Shown here piece by piece: positions 37,865 through 50,533 of a DNA stretch of 64,000 bases. Where the stretch lies: NCBI GenBank assembly GCA_020746105.1, contig CM036618.1:121631280-121695279 (forward strand), read 5' to 3'. Each line of letters starts with the position of its first letter. Position 1 is the first letter of the stretch. The DNA is from Trogon surrucura. Its lineage: Eukaryota > Chordata > Aves > Trogoniformes > Trogonidae. The position numbers were made by a program, and so were the translations under genes. Below the pieces are notes generated by a model. It was not told the DNA's origin, ran no database searches, and saw nothing but the letters and a program-made list of their open reading frames with translations.

Positions 37865-39463
37865 GAGGAAAACATGCAAATGAAAACCAAACTGAAAAAT
37901 ACTCTAGAAATGACTGCTGAATCTGAAGATACTGCTGTACATCTTCTTAATTTCTCACCTAGTGTTTGATTTGCCTTTCAGGGACCACTGATATGGCCAG
38001 CCAAAGAAGCCAAACCAGTTCTGTCCCAGGAGAAATCCTTGCTGGGGAGAAACCAACTTCTTATCTTTCTTTGACCCTGCTTTGAAGTTTGGTCCAACGC
38101 TCCCATGCAAAGCAAACTAAGTGCCTACCAGCTGCCCTCATGGAAAACAAGACCCACCCTTCCCCTGCTCTGCTGCAACCAGCAGAGATCAACTGAAATA
38201 GAGTCCAACCAAACCTACCATAACTTCTGTGTGAACCACACAGGAGAAGAAAGAACAGAGGATATCGGCTGGCCTAGGCTAAGACGTGCTCCTACTTTTA
38301 CTTGTTTCTGCGATCCCAAGACCAACTTTGTCTCATTGATAAGGACCACCAGCTAATCATACTTCTGATGGCATATTGGCAAGGGACAATGATCTCAATA
38401 TTCTTTCACCAAGAGTATCCCATGTTTTCCTCTTAAAACTGCAGAGCATTTTATAAACAAGTAGTTACATTTCAAAACACCCCCAACTGCAATAAATATT
38501 ATCAAACCCAGGCTTCAAAGACCTTATTCCTGTCAATTGAGCAGGTTTTCATATATTTGATCATGTCAGTTATGCTTCCTTAGTGAGTCTCTAAACATTC
38601 ACTGCAAAAAACAGTACAGAAAATGCATTCGATTCTGTGACTGTCTTTGAAAAGTCCGTGTCATCCATTATTGTGTTATGAGTAAAAAGCTTTCTCTGAC
38701 ATGTCTCTCCTGAAATTTGAAGCCAGCAGTTTTATCTTCATACTGAATCTCATACTGAGTCTCACAAGATATTTTTCTGTTAGTTTGCAACTAAAGTTTA
38801 TACTAAACTAGAAATAGAATTAAACATTTCTATCTGAACCAAGGCACATTTTACTCATCCATGAGGGGTTTAAACAACTAGGCGGTCATGGAGAGTTGGG
38901 AGTTCCCATCCCCAAGAGCAAGGCAGAAAGCAGGAGTCCATGTGCTTCTTCTAGGCTTAGGAGTGTCTTCATGGCATGGCTGAACCAACAGATTTGGGTT
39001 CTATGAAATTCACAATTCAACAGACGTTCACCCAGATGCCCAGCCAGGTCTCCTGTCTGCAACAAAACTTGAATTATTTTGAAGGTTTGTGACTGAAGCA
39101 AACAACCTGAAATAAAAAGTTACGAATCAACCTCCAAACAAGGGCAAGAAACATGGGGGTAGGGGGCAAAAGAAAAGGAGAACTTAGCAAAACAAAAGTA
39201 GAAAAGGCTGTTAGAACAAAATGGCTTATTTGACCTCAAAGTAAGCCAGCTTCATTGTGGCTTTTCAAAATATATTCAATCAAGACTCATCTCTAAAGAA
39301 AATATTGTTTCAACACAAAAACTTTTTAAATGGTCTCCCTTAAAAATGTCTGAATGGGCTTTTTTTTCAATTTTTGCAAGAGTTTTTTTCCCTCCCTTTA
39401 AAATGGCTCAAAGACTTTGATGTGAATTCCTGCCTTGTGTCCGTCCCCTCCAGAAGGCTTTTT

Positions 39464-39468
<5 letters not shown>

Positions 39469-39495
<27 letters not shown>
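39469..39495. repeat. Poly-A microsatellite (A27)
   Basis: Twenty-seven consecutive A residues. No LINE or processed-pseudogene sequence is visible 5' of it, so it does not look like a retrocopy tail. Confidence 0.85.
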
Positions 39496-42400
39496 GTACA
39501 AACAATTATTCCAGTTTGATCTTTTCCCCCTGCCCTGCTCCAAAATGTCCTAATCACGCTGCTACCATCCTGCAGCAGCAGTTTTCCCACTACATCCTAC
39601 CAGCAGGAATTGTACCCTATTCATTTCCCACACTCACCGTCTGCCTTACACACATCCGGGCAGGCTCTGTACCTAACAGCAGGACACCTTATTCTTCTTT
39701 TCCCTTAGGCATTATAATCCTTAGCAAGATTAACATTTTTCAGTGTGATTAGCATGCTAAGAAAGGAGGGCAGTTGTTAGTATAGCATTCATAAGAGGGG
39801 AAAAAAAAATTAAAATCTATTGAGTAGATCCAAACACAGCCGCTGGAAAACAAACCCTTTTCAGATAGTCTTCTTACTTTTTCCCTACCTGTTTACTCAA
39901 ACAGAACAAAATATGAATACTGAACCTTTTGCTTCCCTCCTATGCTTTCATTTATTGTTCTCCGACCGTTGCCTAATAAACAGCATATAGTTATGCACAA
40001 AACCCCACAACATTGCTGTTAATGATGGACGTTGTATTGCCAGGATAAAATAAGAACTGTAAAAAAAAATAAAAATAAAAAAATTTGAAGACCAGCCCTC
40101 CTTGTTTCAGCCACCTCAATGCCGTGCAAGCGCGGTGGTTTATATCAAAGAATACCAGATTTTGTAGACACCCTGGAAAGAAATCTGATAGAAAACGCTC
40201 TGAAAGCTGCAAGTTCACCTAATGGCATTCACCCTTCCATGTGGAAGTAAGGTGCAGAAATAAAAGGAGATTACAGTTGCAGCAGATCAACTAAGCTGTG
40301 TCATCCACGGAGCCAGGGAGCTGCAGCCCAGGGCTTAAAACAAGTGTGTAATTTTCCAGACATGGTCACTATATAACAGTTTTGAGAGATGTCCCAAGAC
40401 CAGATGCCAGCTTTGGAGACAACAGACCTGGAACTGGCTTTTAAGCCTCTCCTTGAAGCAAGAGCCCCCACATTTGAGCACACAGCAGCTGGCTCAGCAC
40501 CCACTGCCACTCGTGCCCACAGTCTGGACACTGTGGATGTGCTCTGGGCAGCTCACGGGGCAAGAGATGGGCAGCTCTCGTGCTCGCTGCTCTGAGGACC
40601 ATTATTCATGAAGAGTAGAGGTGGGACAGCCAAAGCAGGATGCTCTGGGCAGTGCTTAGGGTTCAGTCGTTCGACCCACAGGTCAACGCTTTCCCCCACC
40701 TCCGCACCACGCTGGCCCCTGACCACAGCTGCTCAAGGTTGTGCGAACCACAGCAGCAAAGCACACGGCTGCTCTCCAGCTTCTCCTGGTCTCATTCTCA
40801 AACCAGAAGGCAGTATTCCTCTTTTTCTCTCCTGCTGTCTGCAGGGCTTTATAAGAATAACAATCCACCCCTAAATCAGAAGAATAACGTTTTCTTGAAT
40901 CACTGTAATTAAAATGTGAACATCTGTAGGTTGCAGCTCCACCACGTATCTCACACAAGTAGCCCTTCACTGGCATTACATGGTGGATTCCATGTAAACA
41001 TGTCAGGATTTCTGCAAAACACTGCCCGTCATGCTTGAAGTTGCCAAATATTTCTTGACGCATTTCTCCCTCTCGACGATATTACTGTGCACATGACAGC
41101 CACAATCAGGTAATTATTATTTTTGTGATGGTGTGAAGTTTACTGCTTACTAGGGTGGAATGAAACAGCAGTTGCTTGGTTCATTTTCTGTACACAGCAT
41201 ATTTAAATCTGAGTTTTATACGTTCTGCACCATTGTGTCCTCCCAGGGCTGGCAACATCTGGAATCCAACGAAATGCTGAAGCAGCATTACATTGCCCAG
41301 GAGTCCCAGCTGGCTGATGGGATGAGCACTACTCAGAGAGTCTTTAAAATGAGAAGTTTTTCAGCAGTGAATAGTCCCAAGTAGTGACTCCCCATCAAAA
41401 CTACAGCCTGGGATGCCTAATTCCTCAGCTCACCTCTAAGCAATGTGTTAAAAAGTTACAGCAATTCTTTAAATTTTTTTTTTTTCAGACTGAACATTTT
41501 GTTTTGGAGGGAAAGGAGCTAAATTAAAGCAGAGATAATTTTTTTAGATGAAAGTACATTTTACATTTTGGAAGCGTTAAAATAAAATGCTAATCTGGTC
41601 TAGTTATTTTCTCAAGTCACCCCCAAAGTTTACGTGTTTCCACTGCCCTGAAATTATGGTTGTGAGCTGAGACAATAAAAATCAAAATTCAGGAGCTTAC
41701 TTGGCAGTAAAACACAAAGGACAGTAGGCAGAGCAGCACGTGCCCAGAAATTGCTCAGGGCACCACTACAGAGTGAGTAGGGCAAATGGTGACCACTACA
41801 TTTCACCTTTCTGATCTTCTCTCAGATCACCAGCCAGGAGCTGGCGGTCAGAGAACACAGCGGATTTCCAAGACCAAAGTCCAGGTCTATGTCTCCAGTG
41901 AAGGAAGACATCGGAACCTGTGATTCCCATGTTCAGTTAGTTCCACGGTTGCTCACTTCTGGGAGGTGATTTGCTGCTGGCTGGTGTTACTACATGTAGT
42001 TATGAGATTACTGCATCCAAAAAGGGGTGTTCATGGTACCAGACATCAGTAGTTAGGGATTATTTTCTACAAATAATTGTGGCTTGGAGTCCTACATGCT
42101 GTCGTCATTTGGATTATGACTTTTGTTCGCACACGGTCATTACTCAGCTCTGATAAAACTACATCAGAAAAAGATCATCTCAGTAAAGCTGATAAGAAAT
42201 TAGACCCGCTCATGTTCAAAGACATCTGACATCTTGCTCCACGCATGAATGAATAGGGCTGACTGTGGAATATAAAGTTATTTGCCTTAACCAAACTCTA
42301 TCGGGATAAATATAATCCATGAAGAGGAATACAGAGCAGATTTTTCCAAGTAACCATAAGACTAGGCGGCTGGCAAACACTTATCTGAACAGCTTCTCCT

Positions 42401-44696
42401 CACGCTGTTTCCATTACTCTCACTGGTTGGGCAAAGAATACCACAAGACAACATGTTCCCTGGGAAAACCTGAAGGTCCTAATCCATATGTCAGTAGCAA
42501 TCATATAGATACAGGGCTGGCTGACATTTGGCAAATGTTGATGCTTTTTCAAAGTTGCTTTGGTTTGGTTGCTGTTTGACTTTATGAAATAAATAAAGAA
42601 AGAAAAATTTAAAAAGCGAAGTAACTCACTTGCTCCAATAATGAGGCAATCACAGCAAAAGCTGAGATGCTGCTATTTAAGAAAAACCTGCATGAATTTG
42701 AATTGTTGAAGACAACCATAAAGTCTATTATTTTTCCTGAAATTAACAGCCATTTCTTAATGCTGTTTCTCCCCGGCAGAAGGAGAAGCAGCACGGGAAT
42801 GCAGGGTTGCATTAGCACCACTATCACTCATTTGTGTGTCTCTGCCTGTACAACCACAGTTTTGGATTTCTCACCCTACTTTGTATTCCTTTGCAGCTAT
42901 GCTTACCTGGAAAAAAAGTGGTTGAGACAGGTGGGGGAAAAAAAGAAAAAAAAAGAAAAAAAGAGTAAAATAGGGTCAAAGTCTACTCTTCCAGTGATTT
43001 AGAAGTGGGTATTTTTTGTAAGATTGAAAACCAACAAATGTAACGCTCTGGAACAAAACCATTTCCAAAGGTTTGGCTGGCACACCCCAGCAAGCCAATT
43101 TGCACGTACAATTTTTCACTCACTCACTTTCAACGCACTTGAGAACTGCAGTAGAAATTCAAGGTTGCCTGATACATAAGTTTGTTTTGTTTTTTTTTTT
43201 GGCATTGCTTGTTGTTACAGAATACGAAGCACAGAAGACCCAAGACTGAGCCTTCCTTTTTCCCCTTAATAACTGTATTATGTTCTTATTCAGCTTCACA
43301 GCAGGGATGCAAACTTCTCCTTTGAATTACTGGCATGTCAGTAACTCACTTACCACATGCTGCTTTGTGAAGGAAAAATATCCTCCCAAACCTATCAAAG
43401 TGTACCTTTCCTTTGATGTGGACAACATTGCCAGACCCTTATTTCAGTGACAGATTAAGTAATTTGCGCAGTGAACTCAGACACGAGCATTAATACCTTG
43501 GTCCTTGTTTTCCGTATGCTCTTTCGCTCACTTTGCCACCAACATCGATGACAGTATACAAATACCTTGATGAATTAGAAAGCATCTTGGCCACACAGGG
43601 CTGCTTCTTTTGACCTCCCTTGCTCCTTTCAGAACATCTTTCTGCGTGTTACGAGATGAGCCTGGTCAAGTCTTGCTCCAAGTGCGAGGCAGCTTGGATT
43701 GGAAGATGGGGAGTCACAGGGCAAAGTCAGCTCAGGCTGTATTTGCCCATCGCAGGATTGAAACCATGTCTGTATATCCCGGTCGTTTTTAATAAGCTCT
43801 TGAAAAATTAAATCCCAGGCATTCGGTCTCCGGAATGCTGCACCTCGCACAGCAAAACAGCAATGTGCTGTCTCTGCCTCTGCCAAGGCACAAGCAACCA
43901 GGATGACTTTCCTGAACGTCCCGTACATCCTTTCACACGTAGCAACCACAGTCAGAATCACATGGACTGGAAGAATGGCTCCACTATTTCTCCTCTCATT
44001 ACTCTCCGGAGAAGAGCTGTTAAAAAACATTTTGCTTTTGATGTATCTGCATAGATTACACACAGACAAGCTGCAGACCGCAAGGGTATGCACACTGAGT
44101 CTGCCTCTTAACCACTCACCCTGCGTTGGCTCCAGATCCACAAAGATTTGCAATTCCAGAGACGAACTTGGGGTGAGCGGTTCAAGCAAATCCCAAATCT
44201 CTAAGCTGAACTCAGTCAAACTGCTCAGTTCCACCTTCCATATCAAAAGCACGCATAATTACAGAGATAAAGCCATGCAGGAGCCCTGATGTACTCAGGA
44301 GGTTGGTGATCTGTAGCCTACACCTGGAGATGATTCTCCTTTGCTTAGATCTGCTCAGAAATTATATGTTTGATTTTTTTATTTATTTTTTTTTAAACGA
44401 ACATTAAAAAAAAAAAAGCAGTGACTGCACGGAGTTACTTTTGCAAACAAATTAATGTATCAGCATTTCCTGAAAAACTGCTTTTACTGCTTTTCTGTCA
44501 CTCAGTACTACCATTTGGAAAATGAAACATGCACTGTTCAAAAAACTAAAATTGCCTTGGCCATGCACCACGTAACACCACTCCCCTACTAAAATAAGCA
44601 GCAGCTAAGAAATACTTTTAAAGGGAAACAAAAATAATTTAGAAATGTTTTCCCATGAAACGTGCTGGGCAGTCAGAGACCCAAGCTTTGAATTTA

Positions 44697-44950
44697 TTGC
44701 AGATTTAAACTGAAAGACATTAGATTTAGATCAAATATTACGAAGAAATTCCCTACTGTCAGGGTGGCGAGATGCTGGCACAGGCTGCCCAGAGAAGTTG
44801 TTGATGTCCCTTCCCTGGAAGTGTTCAAGGCCAGGTGGCCAGGTTGGATGAGGCTTTGAGCAACATGGGCTAGCGGGAGGTGTCCCTGTCCATCACTGGG
44901 GTATACTGGATTTTTAAGGTCCCTTCCAACTCAAACCATTCTATGGTTCA
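44697..44950 (+). mobile_element. CR1 3' fragment, 5'-truncated
   Basis: gcagatttaaactgaaagac, then 'tagatttagatcaaatatta', 'cgaagaaattccctactgtc', 'gctggcacaggctgcccaga', 'gcaacatgggctagcgggag', 'ttttaaggtcccttccaact' and a terminal CATTCTATGGTTC octamer at 44937-44949. The short deletions and drifted tail suggest an older copy. Confidence 0.93.
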
Positions 44951-45610
44951 TCTCAAACCACTCTGGTTTCCAACAGAAGGGAACCAGTCTCAGATCCCGC
45001 TGAACCCACAGGGTTGGAGAACCCCCTGGTGTGGCCATTGAAAGTGGTTTTGCATAAGTTGCTTGACCTCTCTGCTTTTCCTGGTGTTAAAGCAAGATGA
45101 GCAAAGCCAAAATCCTTCTGTAAAGAGTTACACTGAATCTGTAACTTCAAAATTAAGGACAAACCCCAAACTTTTCAATTTACAGAATAAATATTTTCCT
45201 AATCTGAGTCAATAAATATTTTCATTATAGTTGTCACATTGCTAGAATAAAAGCGCACATTACGCGTCAGAACAAAACCACCCAAAATTCATCCGTGTGA
45301 TGTGAAGAGAGCTACCCAAGGCCCTCACTGGGAAACACATGCAAGTCTCTGAACAAAGCTCCCACCCCAAAGTCAAGCCCAGCCTGAGGAACACATACCT
45401 TCAGGCACCTGACTGTGACACATGGCAAACGCTGAGCTGTGACAGCAGCGAGGTGTCTGGGAGAAGACACACGACAAATCTTACATCCAGAAACAATGAC
45501 AAAGCTGTGCAGGCATCAGTCGGCGCAAATTCTGCACGCTTTGGCTGTTGAGCAACCAGAGCCATGCCACCTCGAGGTGCTGAGCACAGCCAGCACCCAT
45601 CTCAACAGCA

Positions 45611-45793
45611 AATCATAGAATCATAGAACAGCCTAGGCTGGAAGGGACCTTAGAGATCATTTAATCCAACCTCCCCGTCATGGGCAGGGATGCCTCTCAA
45701 CTAGATCAGGCAACACATGGGGACCCAACGGGAATCGAACCCGCGAACTTTGGCGTTTCAGCACCACACTCAACCAACTGAGCTAAACCCACA
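45611..45793 (-). mobile_element. tRNA-Ile-derived SINE with CR1 tail (TguSINE1-like)
   Basis: On the minus strand the element starts with a tRNA-like head (45792 down to 45717) and runs straight into a CR1 3' tail (45716 down to 45611) with agatcatttaatccaacc and cctaggctggaagggacc on the plus strand, ending in two ATTCTATG octamers. Head and tail are contiguous in one orientation, the organisation of a SINE mobilised by CR1 machinery. Passerine genomes carry such a family (TguSINE1), described as tRNA-Ile-derived with a CR1 tail. Length is about 183 bp. A nested insertion of CR1 beside a tRNA pseudogene is the alternative, but the same orientation and abutting junction argue against it. Confidence 0.85.
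45717..45792 (-). pseudogene. tRNA-Ile-like head of the SINE (not a functional tRNA)
   Basis: On the minus strand, box A (TAGCTCAGTTGG, plus-strand 45774-45785) and box B (GGTTCGATTCC, plus-strand 45731-45741) are both intact, so it could still recruit Pol III. The segments GTGGTGCT, AACGCCAA and CGCGGGTTCGAT match vertebrate tRNA-Ile(AAU). The anticodon loop is one base short (six bases, CTGAAA) between TGGTG and CGCCA, and the acceptor ends do not pair, so it cannot act as tRNA-Ile. Tools such as tRNAscan may flag it as a pseudogene. Confidence 0.85.
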
Positions 45794-48288
45794 GATAAAA
45801 GCAGTGGAGCAGCCTTTCCTAACCTCCCCACAAGCATCAGTGGAGGGGGTGGTGTTACATGAGCTTTTAGGGTTTTTAATAAACATATAAAATCACATTT
45901 TTCTCTTCTAAAGGTTAGTGGTCACACAGAGCACCCAAGGCAGCAAAATAACAAATCTTACCTTTTATTTACTGGCTGCAGTACAGTCTGGAGAAGAGGA
46001 GAGCCCCCAAAGAAGACCTCTCAGCACAACGCTGAGCTGCAGCTCTGTGCTGAGGGCACTGACCTCAGGCAACCACGAGCTCATCAACCAAGGTACCTGG
46101 TGAGCTTTTCCTAACCAGACTTTCTAACTGCAATTAAAAGAAGATTAACTCAGCAAAAGCAGAACATCACAGACAAAATGCTTATTGCACACGAGAGATT
46201 CTACGTGCTGCTGGTTCCACATACCTCTGAGTTTGCTCTGCTGCTGGAGACCTCTTTCAACTTGTGGGGCTGACGCAGTGATACAGGGTCTGCAGGTGAT
46301 TTGGCCATTGGATTCATCTTTGTGCCTCAGTTTCCCCACCTGTGAAAAAGAGGTAACATTGCTCCTGTAAGGGCTGTGAAGGATGAAGAGGCAGACGAGA
46401 AAAGCTCCATGAGGCTCCACCCATATTTATAAGATTCCTATGCTCTCCACATCCCTTTCGGAAGCTTGTTTGGCTGTATGGGGTGTGCATCTCTTCTGAA
46501 GGGCAAACATGAAAGCATTGAAAGGCCTGGTGGGAGAAAAGCAAATTGCCAGCACAGAGGGTTCATCAGTGACATGGCGATTTCAACAGAGAGCAATTCA
46601 ACCTGCCCTTGCTATACACACCCTTCAAGGAACATAAAGAATTAGCAGTTGTCCATCAGCTGTGACTCTAAACCAGGCTCACGCTGACATCTCTGTGATG
46701 GCAGCAGACCTGCCCTGATCAGACCACCCAACATCCATCCCTCTCTCCATGCTTGTCCCCAGCTTTGAAGCCCAAACTCCAGCCCCATCCAGACTTTCAG
46801 CAGATTGCAATCTGAAAGGCTGAATTACAGCTGCATAGAGCCTGCAGTCTGCTGAGCCAGGCCCTGCAAACTCACATTCCCTTTTAATATGCGAAAGGAA
46901 ATGGCTTAGGCAATGCCTTCTCTAAATGGACTAGACATATCAATGCATTTGGTATACGGTGAACAAAAGTGGCTAAAATTGAAGGTCTGTCATTTTTTTT
47001 TCATTACAAACTGTAGTTAGAGCGTTATTTCTCAGCTGCAAATAGCTGTAGGCTGGAACTTGGCAACACGATCTCCGACAAAGAGTGCGTTTTTATTTTC
47101 TGAACTTTTTTTTGGGTGCCTATTTTTGTATTATGCATACATAAAGAAATCGCAGTCTGTTGTTAGAGATGCTTTTGCCATCCTTATGTAACGCAGAAGA
47201 GCCGACAGCCTGTATTTAAAGGTGAACTGTCTTAGTAGTGCAGGCTTGTGGCTGACCCCTTGATGATTTTAACATAGCTTTAGGAGTGTGAAAAGAGAGC
47301 TATGGGCTATACTGTCAGAGGAAAAGAGCAATGAATCCCCCCTCAATGTGATATATACGTGCAGTGGCTAGATATGACATATTTTTCTCTCTGATTTTAC
47401 AGCTCTGTCTTTGTTAAACTGACAAACTGTGATGTGGAAATAAACACACCCAGCACAGCCGTCTGTCTGTCCAGGGCCCTGAACTTCCCAGCAGGATTCT
47501 CAACTGTGCTGGTACCTGCAAAAATCTGACCTGCAAAATTGCGGGTGGGAGGTAAGTGTGAAGAGAGGAAAAAAAAAAGAAAAAGATTTATGGCAGAAAG
47601 CACAAAGCAAATCACATTAGTGACTTTGTTGTTACTCTTACCCTAGGCTATCTCTGTCCTCTAGTGGAAAAACCTCTCAAAACTAAATTTCAGCCTGACC
47701 ATGAATGCCTCCTCACTCTTCTGTGTCATGTATATATACATATTTTTCCCCGTTTACTGGCAGAGAGAATTGTTTGATGCTTTTTCTACTATGGAGTCTG
47801 TTTTCCAGTTGCTATGGCCATGAACAGGCAGAGAAGCAGGGTTCCCAGGAACTGGAGGAAAACGCAGTTGGTGATAGCTTAGAGGAATAAATCAATTGTT
47901 CTGACTTCAAGCCTGGCTGCGGATAGTTGGAATTTGGTAAAAGGACAGTTTTTCTTCCAGGACTACCTCAGTCTGTCCAGGTGAGAAATCTGTAGTCAAT
48001 TTAAGAAGTTCATCATGCTCAAAACTAAAAAAAACCAAAACAAAACATCACAGAAGATAGAGATTTTAGCAGATCTTTGCATTTCCCTGACAATTGCTTT
48101 GATGTTGTTCAAGGCAGTATGGTGGCCCATCCTGCCCAAATGTACATTTGCCAGGAACTTAAATCACCTTCATGAGTCCTGTCCGAGATCTGGAATCTTT
48201 TCCCTGGCAGCGGATTCAGGGCCTGGGTGGATTTTCCCATGGAAGTTCGTTTCAATGTTAAACACCTGAATTGCATCTGGGGACTTTT
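45794..48288. other. Unique sequence, no gene seen
   Basis: No gene or further repeat recognised. An A run lies at 47570-47578. The stretch at about 46880-47300 is AT-rich and complex, without repeats. Confidence 0.4.
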
Positions 48289-48382
48289 CACAGAATCACA
48301 GAATGTTTGGGGTTGGAAAGGACCTTGAAAGATCATCTAGTCCAACCCCCCTGCCAGAGCAGGGTCACCTAGAGTAGGTTTT
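48289..48382 (-). mobile_element. Short CR1 3' tail, minus strand
   Basis: cacagaatcacagaatgttt, then 'ggggttggaaaggaccttga', 'agatcatctagtccaacccc' and 'cctgccagagcagggtcacc', which is the reverse complement of a CR1 3' end with two octamers at 48289-48304. It is 5'-truncated after about 94 bp. The well-preserved sequence suggests a young copy. Confidence 0.95.
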
Positions 48383-48479
48383 TCTGAGAGCTGTGACCAA
48401 GAGATGAAACAGAGGAATCCAGGAGGTGTCTCATTAGCTCTCAAGGGGTGTTACAGCACAGCCTTGGGGGTTGGTGGTC

Positions 48480-48676
48480 AGGAATGAACATTCCACAACA
48501 ATGGAACGAGTTGCCCAGAGAGCTGGTGGAGGCCGCATCCCTGAAGACAGTCAAGGTCAGGCTGGATGGGGCTCTGAGCAACCTGATCTAGTTAAAGATG
48601 TCCCTGCTTAGTGCAAGGGGCTTGGACTAGATGACCTTTCAAGGTCCCTTCCAACCCAACACATTCTACGATTCCT
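48480..48676 (+). mobile_element. CR1 3' fragment, plus strand
   Basis: ggaatgaacattccacaaca, then 'cgagttgcccagagagctgg', 'aaggtcaggctggatggggc', 'tctgagcaacctgatctagt', 'ggacttggactagatgacct'-type tail sequence, 'ttcaaggtcccttccaaccc' and CATTCTACGATTCC at the end. It has opposite orientation to 48289-48382, about 100 bases away, and is of a different subfamily. Confidence 0.93.
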
Positions 48677-50499
48677 TATTTTTCATCCAATTCTCTATTT
48701 CTGAAGGTAGCCAACTTCAGAAGAGGTTGAAATACATTTTCCTGAAGAAGAGCAAACATATTCCTGTTAGTTTAAACTAACTGTAAAAGCTTGGGGCAAT
48801 CCAGCAGGCCTTGCTATTTTGTATTTTTCCCTTAAACGTGATCAAGCTGTGCTGAAGACAAATGGAACTTGATTTACTTTAGTTCAACCAATGCACGAGA
48901 TTCTAGACTAAAAGCACACAACAACCAAGTGGGAGAGACCCTACATTCTCAAAATGAAACAGTGACTAGCTGTGGTGAAACCATTTCACCTTGAAGCTCA
49001 CCTGGCTTTAATTTTGAAAGGTAAAAAGACCTTCGCCATCTTCTTCCAAAATTCCATGAGCTTTCAGCTTAAACCAAAGCCAGGAAATTAAAAGCAACCA
49101 TTTATCCACTCCTGCATTAGATGCAGTACTCACCTGTAAACTCCATTTCTCTCTGTGTCTTGTTATATTTTTGGTCTTAATGCTGTCCTGCAGCGATGAG
49201 TTCCACAGCTGAATTGCACACATGTTAAGAAAAGATCCCCCTCCCTCCCTTGAGCCTTCCTTGAACTGGTTTCCTCGGTGTATTTGAATAAACTGCAAGC
49301 TTGCAAGGGAATACATGCACTCATTATTTAAACTCAGGTTGAATAATGAAGATGTTAACAGCTCAAACTTACTTAGTTCTGTGGATCTGTGCTTTAGATC
49401 ACTGGCAAAACTTCTGATTACTCTTTGTTCACATAAACGGGAATTTAAACCTCAGCTCAAAGAGGACATAAATCTCAAGAGCCTCAGTATGAAGCAGGGC
49501 GTACATTCATCTGACCCACAAACACCCCTCCTTGGGACACTGCATTGCGCTCAAAAAGTGAAATATTTTTCAGTGAACAGCAGCTCAGAGGTAATTATTT
49601 TATGATGGTACCGGCTCTACTTGAGTGCATTTTCTGCTTGTTTCCTTCTACTGTGTCAATGCCTCTGCTTCGCCACGGTCAGGTTACTACTTATGGAGCA
49701 GCAGGTTTCTGCAAAGCTGAATTTCGATGTCAGCAATTTGTTATTGTTACCTCCTGCTGCATGATAGGGATGTTTCCTGCAGAGTGACAGCTGAGTAATC
49801 TCCCACTGCATGTAGCTCAGATTAAAAAAAAAAAAGGAAATCTCATGTCTCTAAAGCCTGCCAGGCAAGCAAGCGTAAAGAGACAACGATCATCTTGAAC
49901 TCTAGAGATAAACTAAATAATTACCTGATGGTTATTTGCAGCTTATTAACACAAATCTAATTTATCATTACCAGATAGGATTTTGCATGAAAATGTTTGA
50001 TGAGCAGTGACAAAGGTTTTGCTTCCTGCCATGGTAGCCTGCAACACCTCTGAGAGAACATAGCAGCAACATTGCAAAAACCCCCAGCATGTCAAATGTA
50101 AAAGATAACTATGGGAAGCATGGTGAAAAGAAGGGAACCGGTCTTCTACATGCACAGATATTTGCTTTCAGAAGCCCAGACCCGAGCATCCACTCTAGGA
50201 AGCCAGAGCTAATAAAATACTCCTGAGACATTCTTTTGCATTAGAAGAAATATATATATGCACATACATAAGCATACACTTTTTTTTTTCTTTTAAGTTA
50301 CAAGAATGATTTCCCATCTTCAGTCATTTAGGGAGAAATCATCCTTGTGATTCAGGACATAAGGGCTGCCTGCTTTTTAATCATCATAGCTTTGGGGTTT
50401 CCTGCGAAAGCAGTAGCAGCCAGAGATGAGATTTAGCACAGGCTGACCCAGGCCAGCCCTTTCCTCGCTTCTCCACATCCCCCTGACTTTCAGGCAGAA
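48677..50499. other. Unique sequence, no gene seen
   Basis: No gene or repeat family recognised. It includes an A run at 49825-49836 and a short TA/CA alternating stretch at about 50251-50275. Confidence 0.4.
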
Positions 50500-50533
50500 G
50501 AATCACAGAATCACAGTGTGTTAGAGGTTGGAA
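50500..50533 (-). mobile_element. Very short CR1 tail remnant
   Basis: agaatcacagaatcacagtg followed by tgttagaggttggaa is the reverse complement of only the last 34 or so bases of a CR1 (octamers plus CCAACCTCTAACA). The CCTCTAACA form matches the full-length copy's subfamily. Such a short piece implies extreme 5' truncation or later deletion. Confidence 0.8.

Larger units (their letters stand above)
37298..44696. other. Unique sequence with A/T homopolymers, no gene seen
   Basis: It holds the T/A fold-back at 37835-37864, an A27 run at 39469-39495, A-rich stretches at about 40061-40082, 42936-42963 and 44404-44416, and T runs at about 41476-41487 and 43190-43200. A 207-codon open frame on the minus strand (43629-44252) is the longest outside CR1, but it resembles nothing known to me. 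Confidence 0.4.

Noticed and set aside
39469..39495. Poly-A tail of a processed pseudogene
   Set aside because: No recognisable mRNA-like sequence or polyadenylation context 5' of the A run on the plus strand, nor 5' on the minus strand for a T tail.
45717..45792. A functional tRNA-Ile gene
   Set aside because: The anticodon loop has six bases, the acceptor ends do not pair, and the sequence runs into a CR1 tail, so it is a SINE head.
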